A stretch of DNA of 64,000 nucleotides, taken from assembly GCA_963789515.1 (NCBI GenBank), contig CAWBKW010000002.1:806001-870000 (forward strand), in the 5' to 3' direction. A program made the translations under genes and the position numbers. Origin of the DNA: JBAXEO01 sp963789515. GTDB lineage: Bacteria > Actinomycetota > Coriobacteriia > Anaerosomatales > JAAXUF01. The notes beneath the pieces were generated by a model. The model saw nothing but the letters and a program-made list of their open reading frames with translations, did not search any database and was not told the DNA's origin. The stretch's first letter is position 1, and each line of letters opens with the position of its first letter. Below are positions 26,428 to 37,011 of this stretch, piece after piece.

Positions 26428-27265
26428 TCAGACCGCCGGGCCACCGCCGACGCGCGGGTCGAGCCGCAGAAGCGCCCGCACGGATGCCTCGGGCACGTCC
26501 ACGCTGCCGAGCTCGGGATTGTGCGCCTGCGGGCCGTGATAGTCGGTGCCGCCGGTGGTCATCAACCCGAGATCATCAGCCATGCGCGCGTAGCGTGCAC
26601 GCTGCTCCGGAGTGTGGTCCGCATGATAGGCCTCTATGCCGAGCAGCCCGCTCTCGATCATCGCGGGAATGAGCGCATCGGCACGTGTGACGCCGGGATG
26701 AGCGAGCACGGGGATGGCGCCGGATGTTCGCACCATGGCGATGACCTCTTCGGGACTGTGTGAGCGTTTCGCGCGATAGTAGGGCCGGCCTCTGCCGATG
26801 TAGCGCTCGAAGGCCGCGGCGATCGTGTCGGCGTGACCGGAGTTCACCAGCGCCCGGGCGATATGGCTGCGGCCCACCGCTCCCCCGTCGGAGAACGTGA
26901 GTACGTGATCCATGGTGATCGGAATACCGTCCCGGCGCAGCGCATGGACGATCGCCTCGGCGCGGTGCTCGCGCTCCGAACGCAGAAGCTTGAGTTCCTC
27001 ACGAAGTGCCGAGGAGTCCGGGTCGACGTAGTAGGCCAGCAGATGGACGTCAAAGCCGTCCACAGCGGCTGAAAGCTCCACGGCGGGCACCAGGGTCATG
27101 ATCGATCCCTCAAGCGCTCTCAGGGCCTCAGGAAGGCCCGAGACGGAGTCGTGGTCGGCGATTGCCAGGACGTCCACGCCGCGGTCGAGGGCGAGCCTCA
27201 CGAGCTCGGTCGGGCTGCAGCGTGCCGTCGGAGGCGGTCGAGTGGACGTGGAGGTCCGCCTTCAT
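26428..27265 (-). CDS. PHP-domain phosphoesterase (YciV/RNase AM-like), one frameshift
   Basis: Metal-dependent PHP hydrolase, 278 residues after removing one extra base near 27211. ATG at 27265 begins MKADLHVHSTASDGTL (metal-binding HxH), and the second frame continues with ELVRLALDRGVDVLAIADHDSVSG, then ELSAAVDG, LAHPG and GGTDYHG. Members of this group act as 5'-3' exoribonucleases or nucleoside 3',5'-bisphosphate phosphatases, which fits the RNase Y and tRNA-modification neighbourhood. It starts nine bases after spoVS. Confidence 0.82.
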
Positions 27266-27274
27266 CGCACGCGA

Positions 27275-27547
27275 TCAGCGATTCATGTCGCGGGGTTCGA
27301 CCAGAAGCCGGATCGCTGTCCGCTCTTCGCCGTTGATCTCGATGTCCGCGAACGCGGGTATGCACGTCAGTTCCATGCCACTCGGTGCGACGAATCCTCG
27401 CGCGATCGCGATCGCCTTGATCGCCTGATTCAGCGCCCCAGCGCCAACCGTCTGGATCTCAGCAGAACCCTGCTCGCGAATGATCCCCGCGAGCGCGCCG
27501 GCGACGGCGTTGGGGTTGGACTTGCTCGAAACCTTGAGGACGTCCAC
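27275..27547 (-). CDS. spoVS: Stage V sporulation protein S (SpoVS)
   Basis: 90-residue Alba-like small protein, starting MDVLKVSSKSNPNAVAGALA with the conserved GAGALNQAIKAIAIARG core. Known in Bacillus sporulation control but also present in non-sporulating lineages. GTG start with GGGAGG. The order rny-(ATPase)-spoVS-PHP-miaB resembles the Bacillus rny-ymdB-spoVS-miaB order. Nothing else here indicates sporulation. Confidence 0.93.
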   Translation of the reverse strand: MDVLKVSSKSNPNAVAGALAGIIREQGSAEIQTVGAGALNQAIKAIAIARGFVAPSGMELTCIPAFADIEINGEERTAIRLLVEPRDMNR

Positions 27548-27673
27548 TAACCCTCCCTGGAGCGAATGTGCTGAATGGCCGCGATCACGGCTGCTGCGAA
27601 TGTGTTGCTGATGCAGGTTCGAGCTTGGATGCGAGGAGTACCAGGCAAGTATAGCGTGACCCTCAGATGAGCG

Positions 27674-28754
27674 TCAGTCCTCTTTCTCCACGTCGAATCG
27701 GACGCGGATGTCATCTTTGCCTACGGTCACGCGCGGCGCGCACTTGAGGTGCAGGTAGTAGCGCTCAGCGAGCGTGTCGAACGCGGCTTCGAGTTCGGCA
27801 GAGAACGCGGACAGATCGGCATGGTGGATCTTCAGACCGCGCCGATCGCGGTAGATGTCGGGGTCCGTCGCGGCAGACGGCGGCTTCTCCGCCGCAGCGA
27901 CCACCCGCATGACGGGCCGGAGGGGCTCGATCTCGTCGGCGAGGAGTCGGTGTGCGGTTCGCTCCGAGACCGCGAGGCCCATCCGCTCGGCGATGTCGGT
28001 GAGCTCCCCGGCGTCCGCGGCCGCGGCGGGCCGCTGCCAGACCGGGAGACGCGCGAGGTCGTCGCAGAACAGGAGTTCCGACGAGTCGAGTTCTTGCTTG
28101 GCCACAGCGGTCATGGAGGCGAGGATCTCCGTCGGGGTCCCGAGGTAGACGTCGAGTCCAGGGTGTTCCAGCGAGAACTCGACCACGCGCCTGATCACGT
28201 TGTGAGGGCCACGGGCAACCCGGAGTATCCCCGCATCGTCCCGGTCCAGGACGGGCCACGTGGACTGGTCCGCCCGCTCACCAAGGTCTTTGGCATCGGT
28301 GACCACCGTGAGCGCGGTGCCCTTGTGCAGATCCGAGAGACAGATCCGAGCGTCTGTCGCGTTGCTCCGAATGGAGTAGAGGGCCATGCCGCGTCCGTGG
28401 ACGCCCCACTGGTCGACCACCATCGATCTCGAGCTTGCTGGTCACGCGCGGCTCGAACACCTTCTCCTGCATTGGCGCAGGAATGCCGACACCGTCGTCA
28501 ACCAGGGTGAACGTGCGCAGGTCGCCTTCTCGGCTGTTCGCGAGGAAGATGCGGTCGGCATGAGCATCCCTGGAGTTCCTCAGCAGTTCGACGACGATGT
28601 CCTCGACGGACCGGATGTCGTGCTTCGCCTGTCGGCGCTCGGCCTCAGAGACCTTGAGTCGAACGTAGCCGTCGCCGAGGTTCTCCTCGACCTTGAGGAA
28701 GCTGTCGCCCGAGACAGACGTGATGAAGCTGAGTAGATCATCTGGGGGAGTCAT
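27674..28754 (-). CDS. GHKL-type ATP-binding protein, one frameshift
   Basis: 359 residues once one extra base near 28423 is dropped. The N-terminal ATPase domain has the N box ELLRNSRDAHA, G1 box DDGVGIP and, across the frame break, the G2 loop GVHGRGMALYSIR. The C-terminal half (about 190 residues) is not recognised and contains no histidine-kinase dimerisation region, so it is closer to MutL/Hsp90-like ATPases than to a sensor kinase. It sits between rny and spoVS, where Bacillus has ymdB. Function unknown. Confidence 0.72.
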
Positions 28755-28800
28755 GCGAGTCAGTCTACCGTGCCGGGGGCCGGTACGGGAGTGCGCAGGC

Positions 28801-28832
28801 GACAAAACAGGCCGCCCCTGCGGGCGGCCTGT
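28801..28832 (-). terminator. Intrinsic terminator of rny
   Basis: ACAGGCCGCCC (28807-28817) pairs perfectly with GGGCGGCCTGT (28822-28832), loop of four. On the minus strand it is followed directly by TTTT. It lies 29 nt past the rny stop and should separate rny from the ATPase gene. Confidence 0.88.
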
Positions 28833-28861
28833 CAGCGTCGACGGAGTCTGAGAGCCCGTGG

Positions 28862-30402
28862 CTACTTGGCGAAGTCGACCGCCCTGCTCTCGCGGATGAC
28901 CATGACCTTCACCTGGCCCGGATACTCGAGTTCGTCCTCGATCTGCTTGGCGATCTCGCGCGCGAGCACCGTGGCATCGGCGTCCGAGATCTGCTCGGGC
29001 TTGACCATCACACGGATCTCACGACCGGCCTGCATGGCGTAGGTGCGCTCGACACCGCGGTGCGCGTTGGCGACCGCCTCGAGCTTCTCAAGGCGCTTGA
29101 TGTAGCTCTCGAGCGTCTCTCGCCGGGCGCCGGGACGGCCCGCCGATATGGCGTCGGCAGCCTGAACCAGCACGGCCTCGACGGTGTTGGGTTCAACGTC
29201 GGCGTGATGCGCCTCGATGGCGTGCACGACCGCCGGCGGCTCGTTCATGCGGCGTGCGAGGTCGGCACCGATGACAGCGTGGGGACCTTCGATCTCGTGG
29301 TCGATGGCCTTGCCAAGGTCGTGCAGAAGTCCGGCACGCTTCGCGAGCTGCACGTCAACGCCCAGTTCGGACGCCATGACCCCGGCGAGGTAGCTGACTT
29401 CCAGCGAGTGCTTGAGCACGTTCTGGCCGTAGGACGTCCGGAACTTCAGGCGGCCCAGCGTACGGATGATCTCGGGGTGTAGGCCATGGATGCCACTCTC
29501 GAAGGCCGCCTGCTCGCCCGCCTCGTGAACCTGCTGGCCGACCAGTTGCTCGGCCTTGCCGAACAGTCTCTTCGATGCGCGCGGGGTGAATGCGGCCGTC
29601 GGCGATGAGGGTCTCAAGCGTGATCCGCCCGATTTCGCGGCGCACCGGGTCGAAACTGGAGAGGATGACTGCTTCCGGGGTGTCGTCGATGATGAGGTTG
29701 ATCCCCGTCATCTGCTCGAACGCGCGGATGTTGCGACCTTCTCGGCCGATGATCCGACCCTTCATGTCGTCGCTGGGGATGTGGACGACCGAGACGGTTG
29801 ACTCGGCGGTGTGGTCGGCGGCGACGCGCTGGATCGCGATCCCAACGATGTTGCGGGCACGCTTGTCGGCCTCTTCGCGAGCGCGAGTCTCCGCGTCGCG
29901 GATGATGGCCGCGGCCTCCTTCTTGACGTCGTCCTGGATGCGGTTGATGAGTTCGGCGCGCGCCTGGTCGGCGGTCATGCCGGCGACGCGCTCGAGACGG
30001 TCGCGCTCTTCCGCGATCGCATCCTCGAGTTCCTTCTCGGTCTTGGCGATCTGACCCTGCATGGACGAGAGCTGGTGCTCGCGCTTGTCCAGCGACTCTG
30101 CTCGACGGTCGATGGAGGCTTCGCGCTCGGACATGCGGGATCTCGAGCGCCTGAATCTCCTTGCGGCGCTCCTTGTTGTCGTTCTCCGCGTCCTGCTTGA
30201 GCTTGAAGATCTGGTCCTTGGCCTCGAGCAGGGCTTCCTTCTTGAGCGTCTCGGCTTGCTTCTCCGCGTCCTTGACCGAACGCTCCGCGTCTTCCGCGGA
30301 ACGAGCGGAACGGCCCTTGAGCAGGAAACGGTTGATAGCGAAGCCGAGGGCGACGCCGATGACCAGCGCGACGATGATCAGAATGATGGCTGAGCCCGTC
30401 AT
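28862..30402 (-). CDS. rny: Ribonuclease Y, two frameshifts
   Basis: Membrane-anchored endoribonuclease that starts mRNA decay; 512 residues after removing two extra bases (near 30135 and 29567), a normal length. Order: one N-terminal membrane helix, long coiled coil, KH domain (MKGRIIGREGRNIRAFE), HD phosphohydrolase domain with LLHDLGKAIDHE, and the C-terminal segment GREIRVMVKPEQISD. ATG at 30402 has a strong AAAGGAGGG site; the frame extends 15 bases further but without support. All catalytic residues are present across the frames. Confidence 0.92.
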
Positions 30403-30771
30403 ACGCCCTCCTTTCAAGTGTCAGTCGTTCGCGTCAGTAGAGGTACGAACGCCTGCCGCTCGGAGGGTGATTCCACGAGCATGGGATCCCGGGCCGCTAG
30501 GCGTCCGGCATCACGATCGCTCACCGCAAGCCACAAGTGCTCGGATGCCACGAAAGACGACCAACAAGGTCGTGTACGTCCGAAGCAACAAGAAGCTCGC
30601 ATAGAAACCGCATACGACTCGCATCTTCGCGAGCCCGCGGGTGATAGTGATGCCTTCGCGCATCCTACCGCGCAGGCTTCGCCCGGGTCAAGGAAGCGAA
30701 CGGCACCAGCGTGTGCGCTCCTCGCGAGTTTGCGCTGGTGAAAGGGTGCGAAGAGCCCAAGGCCGTCGCAC
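30403..30771. other. Gap between recX and rny, no supported gene
   Basis: 369 bp. On the minus strand a 62-codon frame ends at 30414, 12 nt before the rny start, and another open frame overlaps it. Because this stretch lies in the error-rich zone, a short broken gene cannot be excluded, but I see no recognisable domain. An 8-bp inverted repeat (30704-30711 with 30733-30740) downstream of recX might be a weak terminator. The rny promoter should be here but is not obvious. Confidence 0.4.
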
Positions 30772-31411
30772 CTAGGGAGTCAGGTCCTGTTCCGCCGGCT
30801 CGGGAGTCGGCCCGACGGCGTCCAGCGCGACACGAACCTCGAAACCTCGCGCGACAAGTCGACGGACCAGCCGCTCCCGGTCCTTGGCGTCGCGAGGCAC
30901 TCGTCCCGCGGAGCGCCTCGCGAGCGCGCGACAGCTCGTCTCCCGAGAGCTCCTCATCGACCGCCGCCTGTGCGATATCGTCGTCGATCGCCCTTCTCGG
31001 CGAGCTCGCGAAGGATGCGACGACGTCCATAGCCCGCATTCGCGCGTGAACGCACCCACGCGGAGGCGAACCGACGGTCGTCGACCAGCTCGACCTCGCA
31101 GAATCGGGCGACGACCGTCGCCAACCGTGGCATCGGGGTATCCGTTGTCCCGCAGTCGCTGTGACAGCTCGTGGCAAGAACGCTCTCGGTATCCGATGAG
31201 CTGGAGTGCGCGCTCACGCGCCAGTCGCGGTTCACACTCTGCCGAGCTCGTCGAGAAGTTCCTGACGGTCGACGACGCTCCCCACGCTCAGCCCCAGAAG
31301 CTTCAAGGCGGCAGCAGAGGTGACTCGCGAAGCAGACTGGTCCTCGAAGCAGATGCGTCGGGCCCGCGCATCGGGCCCGACGCTCTCTATTCGCTGGATG
31401 GTTGTAGCCAT
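30772..31411 (-). CDS. recX: Regulatory protein RecX, four frameshifts
   Basis: Inhibitor/modulator of RecA filaments. Joining four frame changes of one extra base each (near 31239, 31123, 30990, 30895) gives about 212 residues. It reads MATTIQRIE..., then RALQLIGYRERSCHELSQRL, then LVDDRRFASAWVRSRA and GRRRILRELAEKG, then IDDDIAQAAV and RLVARGFEVRVAL, the three-helix repeats of RecX in the right order. ATG at 31411 lies 15 bp after recA, the usual recA-recX coupling. No single frame covers more than a third of the protein. Confidence 0.8.
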
Positions 31412-31426
31412 CGTGATGTGCGGGTT

Positions 31427-32507
31427 CTACTGAACGACGGCTGCGTCTGCGGCCTTGGGTGCCTTGGTTTCGCTTGCGGCGGGAGGCTCGGTTTGTGACA
31501 CGGCCAGGCCACTGACGGGCAGGCCCAGCTCGGTCCTGACCTTGAGCTCGATCTCGTTTCGAAGCGCAGGGTTCTCGCGCAGGAAGTCCTTGGCCGCTTC
31601 GCGACCCTGACCCAGGCGCTCGGTACCGTAGGTGTACCAGGCGCCGGACTTGGCGACGATCGCCTCCTCAACACCGAGATCGAGGATCGAGCCTTCCTTG
31701 GAGATCCCGGTCCCGTACATGAGGTCGAACTCCGCGAGCCGGAACGGGGCCGCGACCTTGTTCTTGACGACCTTGGCGCGAACCCGGTTGCCGACGATCT
31801 CGGTGCCCTGCTTGATGGAATCGATGCGTCGCACGTCGATGCGAACCGTGGAGTAGAACTTGAGGGCACGCCCGCCGCTGGTCGTCTCAGGACTGCCGAA
31901 CATGACGCCGATCTTCTCGCGAAGCTGGTTGATGAAGATGCAGGTGGTATCCGACCGGCTGAGCGAGCCCGCGAGCTTCCGGAGCGCCTGGCTCATCAGC
32001 CTCGCCTGAAGGCCGACGGTCGTGTCGCCCATCTCTCCTTCGAGTTCAGCTCGAGGTACCAAGCGCGGCGACCGAGTCGATGACCACCACGTCGATGGCG
32101 CCACTGCGCACGAGCATGTCGCAGATCTCGAGCGCCTGCTCACCCGTGTCGGGCTGGGAGATGAGAATCTCGTCGATGTCGACGCCGAGCCGGGAAGCGT
32201 AGCTGGGATCGAGCGCGTGCTCCGCGTCGATGAACGCGGCGATACCGCCTTCTGCCTGGGCCTCGGCAACGATCTGCAGCGCGAGGGTGGTCTTGCCCGA
32301 TGACTCGGGACCGTAGATCTCGACGATACGTCCCCTCGGGACCCCGCCGATTCCCAGAGCCGCGTCGAGAGCCAGAGACCCGGTCGGTATGGCGGAGACC
32401 TGGTCGGTCGCCGCGTTCTCCCCGAGCTTCATGAGCGAACCCTTGCCGAACTTCTTCTCGATCTGCTCTTTGGTGACGTCGAGGATCTTTTCCTTCTCGC
32501 GGTCCAT
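31427..32507 (-). CDS. recA: Recombinase RecA, one frameshift
   Basis: DNA strand-exchange ATPase and LexA co-protease; 359 residues after dropping one base near 32059. Walker A GPESSGKTT, Walker B VVVIDSVAAL, then in the next frame RAELEGEMGDTTVGLQARLMSQ (loop L1 region), INQLREKIGVMFGSPETTSGG and the C-terminal domain with an Ala/Pro-rich tail. ATG with AGGAG. Its own SOS promoter lies upstream. A RecA without loops L1 and L2 could not work, so the break is almost certainly a sequence error. Confidence 0.95.
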
Positions 32508-32557
32508 GCCTCACTCGCTCCTATCCGGATGACGGAAGACCCTTCGGGGCAGCCATG

Positions 32558-32586
32558 ACGCTACACGAACAGGTGTTCGGTGTCAA
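32558..32586 (-). promoter_or_regulatory. recA promoter
   Basis: Minus strand: perfect -35 TTGACA (32586-32581), 17-bp spacer, -10 TAGCGT (32563-32558), about 50 bp before the recA start. The LexA box fills the spacer. Confidence 0.8.
32566..32579. promoter_or_regulatory. LexA (SOS) box of recA
   Basis: CGAACAGGTGTTCG, a perfect consensus match between the -35 and -10 of recA. It ties recA to the LexA encoded 14 kb away in this window. Confidence 0.9.
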
Positions 32587-32614
32587 CGCATGTCACATGC
32601 TCCGCGGGCTTCGT

Positions 32615-33208
32615 TCAGGACTGCCCCACTTGGGTCCCAAGAGCGAACCGGGCGAGTCGCTCGTGGATCGGTCCCTGAGGGGTCAGTATGCTTGAGAAGA
32701 GCGTAGCTGACGCCACTGACATGCGTTGGGGCTCGGACGAGTCCCAAGTGCTCGTCAGCCGCCGACAGCGCGTCGTCTCTCACCGGACGGGGGCGTCGTG
32801 CGCGGACGAGCGTGACGTGCGGCACGAAGGGTCTGACGTCGGGTTCGACGCCCGCTCCGACGGCGACGTCGTCGGCGATCTCGGCCAGGCGCACTGCAGC
32901 ATCGTCGTGGGATCGTCGAGCACCGCCCAGAGCATCGATGCTCGCCCGGGTCTCGGGACGGCGCGCACGGTTGCGGGCCCGAGGGGGAAGCCCGGGTGCG
33001 ACGATGCCGCGGACGTGAAGGCCGAGATGATGAGGTCAACGCCGCTCGAGTCCAGCTCCCCAAGGAACTTCAAGGTGACGTGCATCACCTCGGGCGCGAC
33101 CCACTTCTCCCCCGCCCACGGAGGGTCGTACCGGCGAATCGCGTCGCCCACCGACTGGAGGGTCTTCACCGTCGCCTCCGGCAGCTCGATCGCGAGAAAG
33201 CACCTCAC
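32615..33208 (-). CDS. thpR: RNA 2',3'-cyclic phosphodiesterase (ThpR/LigT), frameshifted
   Basis: 2H phosphoesterase. GTG at 33208 begins VRCFLAIELPEATVKTL; first catalytic motif HVTLKFLG is in this frame, the second HVTLVRAR in another. The last part reads ATLFSSILTPQGPIHERLARF in a third frame ending at 32615, as in family members. One break (near 32925) looks like a missing base, the other (near 32686) an extra base. It starts eight nt after the corrected cinA stop. Confidence 0.82.
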
Positions 33209-33215
33209 GACGAAG

Positions 33216-34451
33216 TCACGTCCCGAGTACCTCTCGCCGGACCAGGTCGAGCGCCACAGCGGTCGCCCTTGAGCGCACGGCGTACCGATCGGCACCGGTC
33301 ATGCGCCTCATCGTCGCGTGGGTGCCTTGCGCGGTGGAGACGGCGAACCACACGAGGCCCGACCGGCTTCTCGGGCGTCGCACCGCCCGGACCGGCGATC
33401 CCCGTGGTGGAGACCGCGATGTCGGCACCGAAGCGAACGCGGGCACCCTCGGCCATGGCGCGCGCCGTCTCCTCGCTGACCGCGCCGTACTGGGCCAGCA
33501 GCCCGGCCGGCACCGACAACAGGTCGATCTTGGCGGTGTTCGCGTACGCCACCACCCCGCCGAGCAGGACCGAAGAGGCACCGGGAACGTCGGTGACGGC
33601 AGCGCAGACCATCCCGCCGGTACAGGATTCTGCCGTCGCAATGGTGAGCCCGGCCTCCGAAGCGGCGTGAACGAGCGTCTCGGCCAGAGTCCTCCCGTCC
33701 GTCGAGTAGCATGCGTCACCGATCTCGGCACAGACCGCGTGTCCGGCGCGACGCCAGCGCAACCTCGCCTGCACCCTCGTCGAGAAGCAGGACTCTCAGG
33801 TCACCCGGGCGCGGCGAGCACCGTGAGTCCGATTCCCGGCATGCCCGTGCAAGTGCTCGCTGGGCTGCCAGCTGCACGTCTGACTCCGGCAGGCCGGTGA
33901 CGCCGAGCTCCACGCTCTCGGCCCGTGCGGCCGGGAAACCGGCAAGCCAGGCGGTGAGCATGGGCCGCATCTCGCGAGGCGGTCCGGGCAGCAGGACCAA
34001 CACCCCTGCAGGAGTGGCGACAACCTGCCCGGCCGCAGTGCCGTTTGCGGGCGCAAGGACCTGAGCACCCGTCAACACGAGCGCCTGCGTGAGCACTTGG
34101 GCGGCGGCACCCGGCTCGCTATGCCGGGCGACGAAGGGGCCGAGGAACGCCGCGAGCTCCGGGTCCGGTGCGAGCTCGACGCCGAGCGCCTTCGCCGCGG
34201 CATCCCGCGTCACGTCGTCGTGTGTCGGTCCCAGACCGCCCGTGGTGACGACGAGCGAGTGTTCGCTGCGTCAGACGGCGCAAGGCCGTCGCCAGCGACG
34301 AAACGTCGTCGCCCACGGTCAGGGCCTCGAGTACGCGAAACCCGTGGCGCTGCAGGTCGCGAGCTATCCGAGCGGTGTTGGTGTCGATGCGCAGGCCCTC
34401 GGTCAGCTCAGAACCGACTGTGACGATCGCCGCTGACTTCGGCTCGGACAC
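33216..34451 (-). CDS. cinA: CinA: competence/damage-inducible protein, nicotinamide-nucleotide amidase, frameshifted
   Basis: About 411 residues. GTG at 34451 with AGGGGAG starts SAAIVTVGSELTEGLRIDTN; after an extra base near 34266 comes VVTTGGLGPTHDD (MoCF domain). A second break near 33767 leads to the C-terminal amidase domain with TIATAESCTGGM and TGIAGPGG, and a third near 33370 restores GLVWFAVST to a stop at 33216. A compensated pair may also exist near 33820-33850. Order rimO-pgsA-cinA-thpR-recA is as in related genomes. Confidence 0.88.
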
Positions 34452-34464
34452 GATGTGGTCTCCC

Positions 34465-35182
34465 CTAGTCGGTGAGGTCGTCCATTTCACGTTCGCCATC
34501 GTCCTGGGCGATCGCACTGCTCTCAGCCAGTCCGGGCGACCCCGTCCACGGCCCGATCAGCACGTCCTTGGCATGCACGAAGTAGTCGACCATCGAGACG
34601 ATGGTCATGACGACGGCCGCACCCATGACCGTCCAAGCGACGATCTGCGTCCAGACCACGACCTCGGCGCCCAGCCCGGCGATCACGGTGCTGTCCTTGA
34701 CGATGAAGAGCAGGATGGCAGCGATCTGCAGCACGGTCTTGAGCTTGCCGTACCGTGAGGCCGCGATGACGCTTCCCTCGGCCGAGGCGACCATGCGCAG
34801 GCCGGAGACGATGAACTCCCGCGCAGATGATCACGAAGGCGATCCATGCGGGAAGCACGTCCCATCTCGATGAGCGCCAGCAGAGCGGCCGTCACCAGGA
34901 GCTTGTCGGCAAGCGGGTCGAGGAACTTGCCGAAGGTCGTGACCTCGTTGCGGGATCGCGCGAGATAGCCGTCCACGCCGTCAGTGGCGGCCAAGCACGC
35001 CGAAGACGGCAGCCGCGATCCAGGGACGCAGCTGGTAGAGAATCGTCGGGGCCGTGGAACCAGCGTGGCCAGTCCGCGAGCAACACGAGCAGAAAGACCG
35101 GAATCAGGATCATCCGCACGAGGGTGACGGTGTTGGCCGGATTCAGGTTGACCCCTGAAGCGTTCTCGCGGGGAGCGTTCAC
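34465..35182 (-). CDS. pgsA: CDP-diacylglycerol-glycerol-3-phosphate 3-phosphatidyltransferase, frameshifted
   Basis: Integral-membrane enzyme of phosphatidylglycerol synthesis. GTG at 35182 overlaps the rimO stop; NPANTVTLVRMILIPVFLL is the first helix. The signature DGVDGYLAR-x8-GKFLDPLADK (D-x2-DG-x2-AR-x8-G-x3-D-x3-D) is complete, and the later helices include REFIVSGLR. Four single extra bases (near 35049, 34993, 34861, 34822) split it into five frame segments; corrected length is about 237 residues with a charged C-terminal tail. Confidence 0.87.
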
Positions 35183-36485
35183 AGTACCTCGCCTTCCAGG
35201 TCATAGCCGATCGAGTCCACGATACGAGCCGAGACGAGCTGCTCCGGGTTCGCCGCGATCGAGCAGCACCAGCCCGTCGATCTCGGGAGCCTGTCCACGC
35301 CATCGTCCCACAATCGCGCCCTCTTCCGGGTCGAAGCCCTGCACCAGCACCTCGAGGACCTCTCCGACGCGGGACGCAGCGCGCTCGACGCCGATGGCGT
35401 CGGCCGCATCTCGCGCAGCGCTGGGCCCGGGCGCGTCGCGTCCGGGCGGGAACCTGGTTCGGAAGGCCCGCGGCCGCGGTCCCTTCCTCGGGCGAGTAGG
35501 CGAACACCCCGACGTAGTCGAACCGGGCTCGCTCGATGAAGTCCAGCAGCACTTCGAAGTCCGACGCCGTCTCCCCGGGATGTCCGGCGATGAGGGTGGT
35601 GCGCAGGGCCACGTCAGGCAGCGACGCGCCGGATGCGCGCGACAAGCTCGAGAAAGCCGCCGCATCCCCGCTGCGATGCATCGCACGGAGAACCGGCGCC
35701 GAGGCATGCTGGAGCGGCATGTCGAGGTAGCGAACCACGTTGGGGGTGTCAGCGATCGCATGCAGGCAGGTCGTCGGTGATCCCGTCCGGCTGCACGTAC
35801 ATGAGCCGCAGCCAGTCGACACCGGGCACGGCAGCGACGGCTCGAACGACGTCGGCGAGCGTCTCCGAGCCCTTCAGGTCGCTTCCGTACGCCGTGATGT
35901 CCTGGCCGATGAGCACGATCTCGCGAGCACCCAAGCGCACCAGCTCGCGCGCCTCATCCGCGATAGCATCGTCGAGCAGGCGGCTGACGTACGGGCCGCG
36001 AATCGAAGGAATCGTGCAGTAGGCGCACGCGCGGTGGCAGCCGTCCGAGATCTGCAGGTAGGCCGTGGCCCCGCTGACGGTTCGTCGAGGCGGCCGCGCT
36101 GTCGATGCGGGCCTCAACGCCCGTGATCCGCTCGAGAACCGCGAAGGAGCGATGCCTCTTCGGCCGACCGGAATGAACGCGCTGACCTCGGGCAGAAGCG
36201 CCGACGAGGTCAGCGCCATAGCGGGACGGCATGCAGCCCGCGACCACCAGTTTGGGGCTCGGGGCGCTCGGGTCCTCGCCGACGAGGTCGAGAATCGTCG
36301 CTATGGACTCCTCGGTCGCATCCGAGATGAAGGAGCAGGTGTTGACCACGACGACGTCTGAGCGGGCGCGCGTCGTCTGCAAGCTGATACGACGACGCGG
36401 CAACCGCTGCGCGCATGCGGTCGGTGTCGACCTCGTTCTTGGGGCAGCCGAGGGTGACGAAGGCGATTGAAGGGGACTTCTGCAC
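35179..36485 (-). CDS. rimO: Ribosomal protein S12 methylthiotransferase RimO, heavily frameshifted
   Basis: Radical SAM methylthiotransferase acting on an aspartate of ribosomal protein S12. ATG at 36485: SIAFVTLGCPKNEVDTD; then VVVVNTCSFI, VVAGCMPSRY, the radical SAM motif CHRACAYCTIP, GQDITAYG, LDMPLQH, TLIAGHPGE and a TRAM domain ending near 35179. These run through at least eight frame changes, mostly single extra bases, so no one frame holds more than about 40% of the protein. Corrected length is about 430 residues. MiaB in this window is a paralogue. Confidence 0.87.
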
Positions 36486-36492
36486 GCGTCGG

Positions 36493-36990
36493 CTACCGGT
36501 AGTTGGTGAACTGCAGCGGGATGCCGTAGTCCTGGTCCTTGAGGAACGCGATGACGGCCTGCAGCACGTCGCGCACCGGAGCCGAAACCCGCAGCTTGTC
36601 GCCCTCGATCTGGACCTTGCACTTGAACTTCTGGTCCTTGATGTCCTTGTTGATCTTGCGCGCGAGGTCGGGCTCGATGCCCATGACCAACGTGCCGACG
36701 ATGCGCACCGTTCCGCCCGAAGCAGCCTGCGGGCTGGCCCAGGAGACGGACTTCAGGTCGATCTGCCGGCGGATGAGCTTGGTGTTGAGCACGTCGACGA
36801 CCTGCTTCGCCACGAAGTCGCTCGGCGCATGCAGCGTGAACGTCTTGTCGGCCTTGCTGAACTCGATGGTCGCCCCGGAGTCCTTGAGGTCGTAGCGCTG
36901 CACCAGCTCCTTCTGGGTCTGCTGGAACGCGTTGTCGACCTCCTGAAGGTCGACTTCCGAGACGACGTCGAAACTGTTGTCCTTTGCCAT
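36493..36990 (-). CDS. YajQ family nucleotide-binding protein
   Basis: 165 residues, intact. Starts MAKDNSFDVVSEVDLQEVDNA and contains the duplicated ferredoxin-like halves of the YajQ/UPF0234 family, with KVQIEGDKLRVSAPVRDVLQ typical of the second half. Members bind nucleotides and some bind cyclic di-GMP; function here unknown. GGGAGG ribosome site. Notable as the one unbroken gene inside the error-rich stretch apart from spoVS. Confidence 0.92.
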   Translation of the reverse strand: MAKDNSFDVVSEVDLQEVDNAFQQTQKELVQRYDLKDSGATIEFSKADKTFTLHAPSDFVAKQVVDVLNTKLIRRQIDLKSVSWASPQAASGGTVRIVGTLVMGIEPDLARKINKDIKDQKFKCKVQIEGDKLRVSAPVRDVLQAVIAFLKDQDYGIPLQFTNYR

Positions 36991-37011
36991 GTCATCCTCC
37001 CTGATGATCGA

